64,000 bases of DNA from Carposina sasakii (lineage: Eukaryota > Arthropoda > Insecta > Lepidoptera > Carposinidae), in assembly GCA_014607495.2 (NCBI GenBank), contig CP053153.1, positions 806,001 through 870,000 of the forward strand, given 5' to 3'. Below the pieces are notes generated by a model. It was not told the DNA's origin. It did not search any database and saw only the letters and a list, made by a program, of their open reading frames with translations. Below, in pieces: positions 35,346 through 46,330 of the stretch (within the stretch, counting starts at the first letter, position 1; each line of letters starts with the position of its first letter). A program made the translations under genes and the position numbers.

Positions 35346-35612
35346 CAGTACTTCTTCTTCTTCTTCTTCTTCAGCCACTGTTGGACGTAGGCCTCCCGCA
35401 GGGCACGCCACAAGGTTACTGCCACAGGGGGGTTTTGCCCATAGTCACCGCGCTGGGCAGGCGGGTTGGTGACCGCAGTGTGATTTTCAGACTATGTTGT
35501 CAGTACGGGAGGCGCTGTTGCCCACTTCCCGGTAACCCTTAATCGCCTCGTACGATACCCACAGGCAGGGGTGGTACGAACTCTACTCTACCGGCACCAC
35601 GCGGCTAGCATC
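35346..35612 (-). repeat. LINE 3' end with CTT microsatellite (segment B)
   Basis: Counterpart of 22,568-22,835. Confidence 0.75.
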
Positions 35613-36614
35613 ATGCGGCATGCATCAGTACAGTATTAATTAATTACAAGTCATTATTTAATATAATGGAATGGAGAGTGGATATTGTAACTGTTAAAGC
35701 CTCTATTTATATTTCAAATTCTTTGGGTTGCTAAAGTGTACTCATTGTTAGGCATGCTTAACCACCTCAACCAATCAATAAAGTGTACTCTATAAAGCAG
35801 TTGTCCTATCGCAGACGATAAACGGCAAGCTGTTAAAGTTGTATGAAAAACGAATACTTTAGCTAGACAAAGGGCACTTAAAAGAAATTTTGTCCACTAG
35901 CTGGTATTTCAAGGGTTACACGAGCGTTACTTAAGCGGAAGAGTTTTGTTGTTATGTTGGATTATCTAATGAAAGACTATTATTGAACTCGGTAATTCTC
36001 TCAGATGACAAGCTAGCAACTTGGCACTGATCATGAACATCTCCTTGCTACCCTAAACATGACTGTGAAATTTGCGATCATAATTTCTAGCTACTCTATT
36101 TCGTAAAACCGCCTTGTGCACAGGTATTTATGATTTATCTACTTTCTTTGAGGTCTCTCATGTTTCCCGAGTGAGAAAATAGCTTTTCGTACGCGGTGGA
36201 ACAAGTGCCTTATACCAAAACTAAACTGTGTCACATAAAAAGCAGTGGCACTCCGTGTCACACAATAATTTTATTGACAAGCGAATCACAATAGAACGGA
36301 CCATAGTCCCACGTAACCGAGTGAAAAAGTCGCATCGTTTTTAATACAGCTTATGTAATTCATTGTAAATCGTTTTGCTACCGTACCGTTATAACCATTT
36401 ATTTATTTAAAATGCTTTTACCTCCTAGTAGTGTAACTTGTCATAAGTTCGTTTCGAGGTTTCTAAATGGTTAATTGCTTTATCTACAAGTATTAATAGA
36501 TCATTAATCATATATTTAAGCTGCCTTCGATCTTTCGATGATACAATCTGTCAAGTGTAATCTGGGCATATAGGTATATTTAACAGTGTACTTATAGTTC
36601 ACTATTTTTTTTTA
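35613..36614. other. Mostly unrecognised DNA (segment B)
   Basis: Counterpart of 22,840-23,837, including a weak GGCGATAAGC-family copy at about 35,995-36,120. Segment A has TAAAAAATCTCGAT near 23,408 that is missing here. Confidence 0.4.
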
Positions 36615-36852
36615 AATATAAATATTCACACACTACACAACACATTAACCTAGTCCCACATTAAGATCCCTAAGGTCTTGTGTCGTGGGTACTAAGCAAC
36701 GGTATATAAATACATAGATAAGTATAGAAACATCCATGACTCGGAAACAAACATCAATATTCATCATATTAATGTTTGCACCTACCGGGATTCGAACCCA
36801 GGACCTATGGCGTCGCAGGCAGGGTCACTACCTACTAGACCAAGCGGCCGTC
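36615..36852 (-). mobile_element. tRNA-derived SINE, GGCCGATTGG family (segment B)
   Basis: Counterpart of 23,838-24,082. Confidence 0.8.
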
Positions 36853-36876
36853 AACTATTACAGTTAAGTAAACATA

Positions 36877-37162
36877 CATATCGAGGGGTGAAAGGCTATT
36901 TGGGATCGTCGTTCGTCGTCCGTTGCAGTCCACTGCTGGACGTAGGCCTCCCCCAGTGTACGCCACATGGCTCGATCTTCCGTTTTTGCCATCCAGTCGC
37001 TACCAGCCGTCTTTAAGCCATCGGTCCATCTGGCCGGAGGGCGCCTAACGCTACGGTTGCCGAGGCGCGGTCTCCATTCGAGAACCCATTTACTCCAAGC
37101 AATGGGATAAGCGCCATATATATAAATGGCTTACCCCAAATAGCCTTTCACCCCTCGATATG
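36877..37162. mobile_element. Foldback element enclosing a minus-strand RTE tail (segment B)
   Basis: Counterpart of 24,107-24,390 with the same terminal arms. One arm has an extra substitution in the GGCTTACCCC region. Confidence 0.7.
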
Positions 37163-37345
37163 TATACACACGGCTGTGTTCCCGAACTTCAGTAGCCAGA
37201 ACTGCAGGATGAAGAAGAAGATCTCATGGTCACGTTAAGCATAGCGGGGATAGATGTAGGAAATGATAAGTGAAAAGTTGCTAGCTTATTGACTGAGAGA
37301 ATGCCAGAGTTCCTTGGAAGGAGATGCAGCTGATGTAATCTAGTA
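37163..37345 (-). repeat. High-copy interspersed repeat (GGCGATAAGC family, segment B)
   Basis: Counterpart of 24,391-24,570. Confidence 0.6.
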
Positions 37346-37703
37346 AAGACCCGCTTTTTTTTACTGTCCAAAATCCCACATATTTCTTAACTCAAACTTG
37401 TTTATATATCTAAATCTAAATAAACGTAAGTTGAGTAACCTTATAACGCGAAATAAGCAAAAACTTTCTTATGATATCAGCGTAGTGAATTGCCGGTCAG
37501 CGAACTGCCGCGGATTTTTTCCTTTGCTTTTATTACAACTAAACAATCGACTGTAGTTTTTTTATAACGAGCTTGTTTTATCAGCATGAATTGTCATTTT
37601 ATATTGTCAATGGAATTTGGCATTAAAATTCTGGTAACTTTATCTAGTACCTACGTAGGTACAAATTGTCGTGTGGTGTGGTGCAGAGTAGAAAAACACG
37701 ACA
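37346..37703. other. No recognised feature (segment B)
   Basis: Counterpart of 24,571-24,920. Confidence 0.4.
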
Positions 37704-37920
37704 AACATGTTTGCGCGTGGGTATCGTAAGAGGCGATTAAGGGTTTCTAGGATGTGAGCAGCACCTCCTTCCGTGTTGACAACGTAGTTCGAATATTACC
37801 CTGTGGTCACCTACCCACCTGCCCAGCATGGTGACTATGGGCAAAAGCCCCCTAATGACAGTAGCCTTAAAGCGTACCCTGGTGGTGGTCTACGTCCAGC
37901 AGTGAACTGCAATAGGCTGG
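37704..37920 (+). repeat. LINE 3' end (segment B)
   Basis: Counterpart of 24,925-25,137. Confidence 0.7.
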
Positions 37921-38649
37921 GTTAACACTAGTTATACGTAATTAAATAAAATAACTTTCTGAATAGTTATAAAAAATGTCTTTACTTTTATGTTCAATGT
38001 TTTCGAATTACAACATAATTTTTGCTTAATAGACTTAATGCGACATACTCGTATCCCTGATAAAAGGAAGTCCAATTAGTTAAAAGCACCTTACACCATT
38101 GAATAAAATTATTAGTACGTGATAAACACTGAAGTTAAATTTGCCTCTACCGGAAACAATAACCTGAGCGTTAACATGCCCGAAGCTGTGTATAAACAAG
38201 AATGACCTCGACAAATAAATAATAACCTATCTAAATTGGGCGTACTATTCGAATTACTGTAATAACATAATGGATATTAACATAACTATTAATTATTAGA
38301 CGTTAGGTTCATATTAAAATAGTTCAGGCAGCAGACTAAAAGTTCGTCTCAACTTGTAAACCATTGTAAAATAACCCAGTATCTACTTCCATCTCTCACC
38401 TCCATCTGGGAGTCGGCCCTCAAGTGAAAGATTATCACTAAAAATACGAACATTGATTCGACCTACAACAAGGTCGAATGATGCTTAAATGACCTCAATC
38501 CAGACACGAGTTAAGTAATCTTAGCCAAAAAAGCAACATAGCTATTTTAATATAATATTTAGTGTGAATCTGTTGGTAATTTTGAAACTAGTTTATTAAC
38601 TGATATTTTCTTTCTTTTATTTCAGGTAAAAACAACACCTTTGAACAAT
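37921..38649. other. No recognised feature
   Basis: The duplicated block ends at 38,328; the sequence from there to 38,649 occurs only once in the window. A splice-acceptor-like TTCTTTTATTTCAG lies at 38,612-38,625, but no exon that I recognise follows. Confidence 0.4.
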
Positions 38650-38698
38650 AATGGCACGGAATGAGGAATTTTTTCCATTTCTTTATTAATAAATTTAC
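38650..38698 (+). mobile_element. Internally deleted tRNA-like SINE remnant
   Basis: It joins TGGCACGGAATG (from the anticodon region of the 12.6-kb type repeat) directly to AGGAATTTTTTCCA and the TTCTTTATTAATAA tail. The whole B-box part that the copy at 47,905 has between these points is absent. Confidence 0.55.
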
Positions 38699-38762
38699 AA
38701 TAATGAAATCCTGGAATTAAATGTAAGTATTCGATATCAGCTAGCTATGTAGATTGTGAATC

Positions 38763-38967
38763 ATCATCAACATTAGCCCATTGCAGTCCACTGCTGGACG
38801 TAGGCCTCCCCCAGGGCACGTCACAAGACTGCCATGGGGGGTATTTGCCCATAGTCACCGCGCTGGGCAGGCGGGTTGGTGACCGTAGTTTGTATTTTGG
38901 ACTATGTTATCAACACGGGAGGCACTGCTGCCCACCTCCCGGAAACCCGTAATCGTCTCGTACCAGA
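38763..38967 (-). repeat. LINE 3' end
   Basis: Reverse-oriented tail: CAGTCCACTGCTGGACGTAG, GGGGTATTTGCCCATAGTCA, GGGCAGGCGGGTTGGTGACC and AATCGTCTCGTACC. Confidence 0.75.
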
Positions 38968-39612
38968 TTGTGAATATTTACTAGAAATTGACTGGTTCGA
39001 AGGTTAAGAAAGGTTTAGCTTAGTTGACGGTGTAACACTAGTGATAATTTAAAATTTATTTTTTAGATTAAAATGACATCATTGTTGTAAAATTTTAATT
39101 TTATTTAAAGAAAAATATCTTTTCTATCTTTATTTGGAACCAAAATCAATATTTTACTAGATTAATTCGAAATATGAGTGTATGAGATTATATAAATAAT
39201 TATAACGTTTCCTACAGACACTCAGCGTCTCAATTAAAGGCAGGTACCAATAAATCATAATGAGTAATTAATTGAATTAATGACCACACGAGAGGTCGAC
39301 GCCTTTCATCTATTGAGTAAGCTCTATATTCGACTACTGTGAGGCAATAACGTGTTAAATTAGATGAGTTTGCTTACCATTGCGTGTTTTGATCTGATAT
39401 TAAGATTATTGTTAGTGAAATGCGATCAGTGTATGACGTAATAGTCAAGATTATCGATGTTATAAACGGTAGAAATGGTACTGTTTTATTAGCCTTAATA
39501 TTTATGAACGTGTTATATTACCAAATAACGTGATACTCTATTTCAGAATCAATATATTGTAGTTTATTATTTTGATGTATTTGATTAATTATATTTAAAT
39601 TAAAACGTTTCA
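38968..39612. other. No recognised feature
   Basis: AT-rich DNA without a supported feature. Confidence 0.4.
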
Positions 39613-39908
39613 TAATATAAAATTATTAATAAAGAAATTGAAAAAATTCCTCACCCGGGTGGGAATCGAACCCACGACCTCTGCATTCCGCGTGCCAGGG
39701 CTCTCACCACTGAGCCACCGGGTCAATTACTCGGATGACGAATTTTACCATCTCTTTTCTAAATTACATATTGGCAACGTTATTTTTCATCCCGATAGCT
39801 ATACACTAGCCAAATCTCGGCAAACAAAGCTGAATCCCTCAGCACAATGTTTAAAGATGAAACGATCAACCATATCCTAACGGATTATATTAATGGAGAA
39901 GTGTTCTT
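39613..39908 (-). mobile_element. Repeat containing a tRNA-like module (SINE-like), copy 2
   Basis: Very similar to 12,590-12,880 over its full length. The tRNA-like part is at about 39,650-39,730, with B-box GGGTTCGATTCCCACCCGGG on the minus strand. The 80-codon open frame crossing it on the plus strand is incidental. Confidence 0.7.
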
Positions 39909-39954
39909 ATAAATTTATCTTATGTTTAATAATATAAAAATCGACATTTTTTCC

Positions 39955-40115
39955 TGTGCCGATGTGGAGCCTCCCTAGAATACATCAGCTGCATCTACTT
40001 CCTCCAGGCATTTCGTAAAAGTCCTAAGGTATTTGGAGGCGTTCTCGTAGGCGATGAGCTTGTCACATAAACGTGTCTGTAGGGTCTCATTCGTCATTCT
40101 ACAGTTCTAACTACC
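39955..40115 (+). repeat. High-copy interspersed repeat (GGCGATAAGC family)
   Basis: Diverged: AGAATACATCAGCTGCATCT, then CGTTCTCGTAGGCGATGAGC, and the TACAGTTCTAACTACC end. Confidence 0.5.
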
Positions 40116-40199
40116 ACACTCTCAGGAACACATTCCTTTGTATGTAAGTATTTATGAATGCATGTTGCTCTAAAACATGGTACTATAAAATTATTATTA

Positions 40200-40800
40200 T
40201 ACTAGTGGACGGGCGGCTCCGTCCGCATGGACTACAGAAAAATCAAAATGTCGAAATTATCCGGGATAAAAACATTTTCCCGGGATAAAAAGTAGCCTAT
40301 ATGTTAAGTGGGACCTGTCACAATACAGGGTGTAACAAAAAGGGTATGTTAAGCGAAAAGCTACGTGAATAGCCCACTGTAGAGAACCTATACACCAAAT
40401 TTGAGACTCTAAGTCACAAGGTTATTTTTCAAGATTGTATGAAAATGTCTAAGATATTCAAAAATTCTCCATACTATCGGGAAAAATAAACATGTGATTT
40501 CGAGTCTCAAATTTTGTGGATAGGTTCTCTATAGTAGGCTATTTACGTAGCTTTTCGCTTAACATACCCTTTTTATTACACCCTGTATATTCGTGAAAAC
40601 TGCATCGAAATTGGTTCAGCCGTTTCTGAGATTAGCGTGCACAAACGCACAGACAAACAGACAAAAATTTCAACAATCATTATTTTGGGTACTATTGCGT
40701 TGATAAAGGTCTCCTATAATATTTTTTCTCATATATCTTCCATGTACAGACTGCGACCCGTTACATTTTTATTATATGTTTATAGATTAGATTAGAGATA
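40200..40800 (+). repeat. ACTAGTGGACG-family repeat, split by a MITE
   Basis: The left part at 40,201-40,325 runs from ACTAGTGGACGGGCGGCTCC to GGGACCTGTCACAA. The right part at 40,586-40,790 runs from TATATTCGTGAAAACTGCAT through ATTATTTTGGGTACTATTGC. The 260-bp MITE at 40,326-40,585 lies between them at a TA. A less interrupted version of the same junction is at 49.9 kb. Confidence 0.75.
40326..40585. mobile_element. 260-bp TA-flanked MITE (CCCTGTATA family)
   Basis: The ends are CAGGGTGTAACAAAAAGGG and CCCTTTTTATTACACCCTG, with TA at 40,324-40,325 and 40,586-40,587. It lies within a repeat whose uninterrupted order is known from 49.9 kb, which fixes the insertion boundaries. Confidence 0.9.
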
Positions 40801-41410
40801 TATTTCGCGAAAAAATGTGCATGCATGCAATGAATACTACAATCTAACAAGTTGACAAAATGACTTATACAACAAAGTTAAACATACTTGTATATTTGTA
40901 TAGGTAGAGATAATCAAATCAATTTTATAAGAGCAAGGTGCAAACCGGTTGTACTCGCAGTAAAAGGATAGTACGAGGCTATATAATATATTATTGTAGT
41001 ACCTACGCTTATATACGAGTAGAACGCATTTTGTAGGGCAAAGATTTTTTTCATAAATATAACAACATTCCTTGCTGACCCGGTGCAGTGACAACCAGGG
41101 TCACTGCTGACTCGAAGGTCCTGGGTTTGATTTCCAGAAGTTGCATACATTGATATAACTTTTGAATTTTCTCCCTGAATATGAATCCTTTATCGATTTC
41201 ATTGAGCCAAGCACGAACCTCTCGATAGTGCATAACGCTATTGTCATACTGTCTCATAGATTTTGCTTACGAGTCGATACCGTTACGGCTAGTAAAAAGT
41301 TCTAAGTGCTTACCCTACAGTTAACTTAGTATGAGTTTTCAATTCGAACTCTATCACGTTTGCGTTAACCGCCCAACCAATCACATTATGGCTTGATGGC
41401 GTGATGTAAC
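40801..41410. other. No recognised gene; weak tRNA-like trace
   Basis: The stretch near 41,075-41,145 includes GACCCGGTGCAGTGACAACC and CCTGGGTTTGATTTCCAG, which resembles a decayed SINE head. Overlapping minus-strand open frames are not supported. Confidence 0.35.
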
Positions 41411-41414
41411 AATA

Positions 41415-41566
41415 AAGCCTCGAGCACACCGGATGTGTATGCGTGCACGTAAGCGCACACCGCTTGTCGTGTGTCCTGTCTTATATAGTTCCATACATTA
41501 CAACTCAGAGGTACGTGTACGTCTACGCTTACGTATACGCATACGCATCCGGTGTGCTCGAGGCTT
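41415..41566. mobile_element. Inverted-repeat element (AAGCCTCGAGCACACCGGAT)
   Basis: The termini are complementary: AAGCCTCGAGCACACCGGAT and ATCCGGTGTGCTCGAGGCTT. The inner part keeps complementarity over GCGTGCACGTAAGCG-like sequence. Total 152 bp, no coding capacity. Confidence 0.75.
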
Positions 41567-41569
41567 ACA

Positions 41570-41924
41570 AAGACTCCACGTGATGGGTCGATATACTAAA
41601 ATGTGGCAGTATAATGTTTCTGTCCACACGCAACTGAGTTGAAGAATTTAAATCGCTTTAAAGGTTAAATAAATAAATGGCTAATATCAGTGCTGATAGA
41701 ACAAGTTATCGAAAGTTTAACAATGGGTAGGTGTGGACGATGTTTGTCTAACCTTTACATTTAATATTTAATATGACAGAGGGCAGGTATTTAAGTAGTA
41801 TATACTTATACATACATACATTAACTATTCCATTGTTAGTTCTTTCTATGTAAAAAAGTAAGCATAAATGATTCACGAAACTTCGTTGTCATAATATGAA
41901 ATTACTTCAAATAAACTGACTTAA
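41570..41924. other. No recognised feature
   Basis: No supported coding region or repeat. Confidence 0.4.
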
Positions 41925-41929
41925 AAAAA

Positions 41930-42430
41930 AATACCGACTTCAAACTTTAACTAAAAAAGCGATAAATAACGTAACTAATTTATCTACTTAATACATATTA
42001 AATATCTCAAATTATTTAAATATTTACAACTTAATACCTAATACTTTAACAAAGTTATCTTTAAATATTTAATTATCACTTATTTTTTGGAGTCGGTGCC
42101 AGCCTAGGTAACGTAGTCTGTTGTGTTGATGGACGCGCGCGGCTGGTAAAATACAATACGGTGTAGTAGGCAGCGGTAATGCAATTTCCTTTTCTTGGTT
42201 TTACTATTTAGTGTGGGTCAGTTTTCTTAATTACATTTATTTGTTTGGCTGGCACCGACTCCAAAAAATGAGTGATAATTATAAATATTTAAATACTTAA
42301 AGATGACTTTGTTAAAGTATTAGGTATTAAGTTGTAAATATTAAAATAATTTGAGATATTTAATATGTATTAAGTAGATAAATTAGTTACGTTATTTATC
42401 GCTTTTTAGTTAAAGTTTGAAATCTATTTT
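41930..42430. mobile_element. Large foldback element with about 170-bp arms
   Basis: The left arm (41,935-42,103) and right arm (42,247-42,425) are complementary almost base for base, from ACTTCAAACTTTAACTAAAA to GGAGTCGGTGCCAGCC. The loop is about 145 bp and includes GGACGCGCGCGGCTGG. It has no ORF. A transcript would form a long hairpin. Confidence 0.85.
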
Positions 42431-43005
42431 TTAGTTAAATTCTGCGAGGTTGAGTTTGAACTAGCTTTCTGAACCAATGGCCCATAGAAACTTACTCCGA
42501 TCCAATAATAAAGTGAATAAGCCTAAACAAACATAGACCAGACTATAGAGTCAGTTGCTCAGATAAAGTGTCACGGAGTGTTTAAACTGCATGTAAAATA
42601 AACAAAGCAACACATTACCTTCAACTGAGTGACCTACATGGTTTGTCCATGACGACTGAAGTATTGCGGAGTCGTCGGTAAGAAATTGAAGCTAATAATA
42701 TGCCTTTCTGACTGTATTTCGGTAATAACGATAAATCACAATAGCCATCTGCATAGGAGATATTATTAGTCCACAAGTGTATGCGGAAATATACCTATAG
42801 GTGTACTCTCTACTCCCTTACTCTCATAGTCCGATATCACGGATCGCGGTCGAGACATGAAATAAGTGACAATTGTACAAAATTAAAATCTGTACAATGT
42901 ACATGAAGTTGGTGGTACATGCCCCTGACTGTGAGCCTACGCTATCACATTGGAATATTTATGTAATAGGTAAGGCAGATATTCAACAGCGGAGCAATTC
43001 TACAA
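42431..43005. other. No recognised feature
   Basis: No supported coding region or repeat. Confidence 0.4.
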
Positions 43006-43007
43006 AA

Positions 43008-43870
43008 AGTAGTGTTGAGTAGGACACGACTTGAAAAAGAGTTTGTAAGAGTAGCCTCTTTTTTGTCCTGAGCCAGTACAATGTCCCACTTCAAATGAGG
43101 CGAGGCGTACCTACTGACTGAACAATTTGAAGTTATTATAGTACGAAATATGCGCGCCTCCTGACGCCTCAAATGTCAGACGCGACGTGCTTTTGTCATG
43201 TAATTTGTTTGTTTAGTACAAATATTTTTAATTATAAATCTTACAAGTATAAAAAAAAAATGAATTTTATGTGTTTGTAGTAGAGATGGGTTATATTAGG
43301 TTATAACCTATACCTGTTCCTACTGCTTCTGTGACACAAAAATTCCTGTTCCAGAAACCTGTGACAAAATACTTCTTGGGTTTCTTATCAGTTTTTACAG
43401 GTTTTAGCCGTTTCCGAGATATGCCAAATAAATTTATAAACAAATATTGTAAAAAAAAAAAAAGAAGAACAGTTATCGCGTCATCGGGACTCGAACCCGA
43501 TTCCTCTGGCTTCGGAGTAGAACGCTTGAACCACTTGGCTACCGTAACATTGAATGACAATGACGAAATTTACTTCTGTAATCAGAATCTGTATTCGTAG
43601 TCATTAAATTCTCCTGGCTGGCGCCTCGCCTCGCATGGAAGACAAATATATTTCTCTCTCGCTCAAAATGTCAGACGCGACGACCGTGACGTGAATACGT
43701 GACGTGCTTGTCGTTTGTCTGCCTGCCTCGCTCGACCGTTCAAGCTCGACCGCGACAAGAAAATTGAAGTAGTACAATTTAAAATTTCGAGGCACTCTTA
43801 CATTTTGACGTCATGTCCGGGACAAATGAAGTGCCTCTTGTATGTCCTACTCAACACTAACAAAAAGTTT
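43008..43870. repeat. Inverted motifs flanking a tRNA-like insertion
   Basis: AGTGTTGAGTAGGAC near 43,010 is the complement of GTCCTACTCAACACT at about 43,844-43,858. GTAAGAGTAGCCTC near 43,047 matches, in reverse, GAGGCACTCTTAC near 43,790. AAATGTCAGACGCGACG occurs in direct orientation at about 43,169 and 43,667. The layout suggests an old TIR element broken up by later insertions. Confidence 0.4.
43478..43552 (-). mobile_element. tRNA-like sequence or SINE head
   Basis: On the minus strand it reads GGTAGCCAAGTGGTTCAAGC (A-box region) and ATCGGGTTCGAGTCCCGAT (a perfect T-arm). A long T run follows at about 43,465-43,453, which would end Pol III transcription. The acceptor stem and anticodon arm pair badly, so it is a tRNA pseudogene or SINE, not a functional tRNA. 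Confidence 0.5.
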
Positions 43871-45593
43871 ACAGCTGAATCGCAAACGAAACGCATTGGT
43901 TATGGCGTTATCGTATTCTGCAATTTTTTTTTTGACATGCAGCAAATGGCATTCGGCAAACGGTCTGTTAGAAAAATGAAATAACTGAATTAGCTCCCTC
44001 TACTGTCGATGGAAGGGACACTTGCCTATGCAAGCTACATGCCAATATGACCTATGTTGTAAATTCTTTACATAGGAATAAAGTCATTATGCAAAAAGAT
44101 ACAAATGCAGTCCTGGAAACACTAGTATGTTCTGTTAATTCGGAATCATGTATGAAAGGAATTTGTTTTGAGTGCAAGAAGCGTTCTATAAATTATGATA
44201 AAACTAATCTAAAAGCTATTGTAGACTTACGACAGTGGGGAAGAAAAAGTGAAGTTGTGGAAAAATTAGGGAAAAAAAGTGATGATCACAAAAAATGTGC
44301 CAGTTACTGAAAAACTTACACTCGAAGAGGTGATAAAAAAATTTGAGAACGTCCTCCAAACTTTCAAAACTCATATCTACAATATAAAACATCAATATAA
44401 AGCTTATCGACAGTGCATCGAAGGTTTAACAGAGAGTGAAGTAGCTTTGCATATAGATTTTAGTGAGAACTATGCCTGCAAGTACCACTCCGAAGTCCAG
44501 TCTCATCATTTTGGTGGTTCTCGTAAACAGGTGACCCTGCATACAGCTGTGATGTACCATTTTTCTGCTGAAGAAGATACAAAACAAGTAACTTCATACT
44601 GCACTGTGTCGTCTAATCAGAACCATAGGCCTTCTGCGATCTGGGCTCACCTTAATCCAATTCTCTCTGAAGTTCAAACAAATCATTCAACTGTAACGAC
44701 TGTACATTTTTTTTCCGATGGACCAGCTACCCAGTATAAGCAAAAAATTAACTTTTACCTAATGGCGTACCGGTTTTTTGAACAATACAACTTTCGTAAA
44801 ATAACTTGGAATTTTTTTGAATCAGAACATGGAAAGGGAGCTGCTGATGGTGTTGGTGGTACTTTGAAACGCCAAGCTGATGCTATTGTAGCAAGAGGCA
44901 AAGATATCGGAGATGCCTTAGAATTCTTTTCCTCCCTTCAAGATACCAGCAAAATTAAATTGTTTTTGGTGGCAGACGAAGACATAGATAACGTAGCATC
45001 GACTATTCCAAGCAATATTTTACCCCTGAAAGGAACCATGCAAATCCACCAAATTTTCTCAGAAACTCATGGAATCTTAAACTATAGGGTTCTGAGTTGT
45101 TTTTGTGAACAATTCTGTTCGTGTCACGTTCCTAAAACTTATTGGCTTCTGCCTGAAACAAAATTCAACATGGACAATATTTTGGACCAGTTGTTTTCTA
45201 ACGAGAAAGAAGACATTGCAATTCATGAAGTGGAGGATTTGTCGCTCACTGATATTACGAACAAAATTGGGATGCCTCAAAATAGATTTTATGATATTGT
45301 GTATGGCCCGGATGAATCATCTGATGAAGATCAGCCATTGGCCACATATAAAAACAAAGATTCCTCTTATCCAACAGCCACTTCTAGTACTTCTTGACGA
45401 AGAAGGCGATGTTCTGGTGATGTTCCTGAAAACAGTCGATGATTGTGGAAGATTGTTTAAATTAGTGGAGACTGACTTATCAGATGTTCCGTATGGGGAT
45501 TTGATTAAAATTGTACCAAATCCAAAGGTAGTTAAAAAAGGACGAAGACAGTTTTTTGAATTTGACGAGCCTTTGCCAGTGTTTGAAAAGTAA
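43860..45593 (+). pseudogene. DDE-type transposase-like gene, frameshifted, family not assigned
   Basis: The coding remnant is spread over three frames. Upstream traces (43,860-43,984) hold MAFGKRSVRKMK. After a deletion comes a Cys-rich part with RDTCLCKLHANM (44,011-44,049) and CMKGICFECKKR within 44,047-44,310. The main frame at 44,279-45,397 (372 codons) carries LHIDFSENYACK with Asp60, HFFSDGPATQYK with Asp147, and FFESEHGKGAADG with Glu181 or Glu183. These are candidates for a DDE triad, judged by spacing and conservation-like context. It also has CFCEQFCSCH, a probable metal-binding cluster. The C-terminal end, in another frame to 45,593, contains VLVMFLKTVDD and a GDLIKIVPNPKV stretch. 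A polyadenylation signal AATAAA lies at about 45,847. I have seen similar uncharacterised proteins in many animal genomes, but I cannot name the superfamily. Terminal repeats were not identified, so element borders are unknown. Confidence 0.65.
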
Positions 45594-45599
45594 GACTGA

Positions 45600-46330
45600 T
45601 AAGGACTAGTATGACTTGTGGAGAAAGTAATTTGTTGTTGATGCTTATTATTTAATTTAAATTTTTCAGTCATGTTAGACATATTTTAAATATAGTTGAG
45701 TCAAGTTAGAAGTCTTATAATTTAACTATACTGTAATACGGATCTCTCCTTCCAAAGGTTCTGCAATGTGATTTTATTACTCGTAGTAAGTGCCTCGGTT
45801 TTAAGAAAGCTGAAGACTGTTAAATATTTAATTATTCTAAAAAATTAATAAATGATTCTATATAAGTACATTTAAAACTGGTTTTATTTCAAAATACAAC
45901 CTGATATTTTATAGAATAACAACTCTGTCACATAATTTACCACTCTGTCACGATTATGTCTCCTGGTTTAAAAATTTATATTGCCATTTTTATATTTTGT
46001 CATGATGAGTAAAATTTTGGAAAAATCATATTAAAAATAGTTAACTATAATATAGTCTACTACATTAATATTTCTGTGCTAGAAGTGGTTGATATTGAAT
46101 TATAGCAAAAATATACTTCAAATTAGCTGCAATTGTGACAGAGTGGTATAAGATTAAAAATATATATTTATTATTATATACAGAAGTATTGCTTCGTAAG
46201 TTTTCTAAAAGGATATTTTTTTATTATTGTAATAAATAATTTGCAAGTTATCCGAGTTAAACAATTTGATACAAAAAAATAAAAGATATTGTGACGGAGG
46301 TGTACAATTATTAGCCCAATCCATCTATAA
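45600..46330. other. 3' flank of the transposase with CTCTGTCAC motifs
   Basis: CACTCTGTCAC occurs at about 45,943, a further CTCTGTCAC at 45,924, and the complement GTGACAGAGTGGTA at about 46,136. A related TGTGACGGAGGTGTAC is near 46,291. These may be subterminal or terminal repeats of the transposon, but no partner was found upstream. Confidence 0.35.

Larger units (their letters stand above)
26043..38328 (+). repeat. Segment B of a 12-kb direct duplication (right of gap)
   Basis: It matches 13,829-25,542 in order and sequence. Main differences from segment A: extra sequence at about 26,608-26,700, a LINE-tail insertion at 27,490-27,657, about 60 bp near 29,797, a clean satellite at 31,086-31,629, and about 50 bp near 33,600-33,690. 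Confidence 0.9.

Noticed and set aside
13829..38328. True recent segmental duplication
   Set aside because: The borders coincide with the gap on both sides, which is expected for unmerged allelic contig ends. I kept it as a finding for testing.
43478..43552. Functional tRNA gene
   Set aside because: Acceptor stem and anticodon stem are mostly unpaired.
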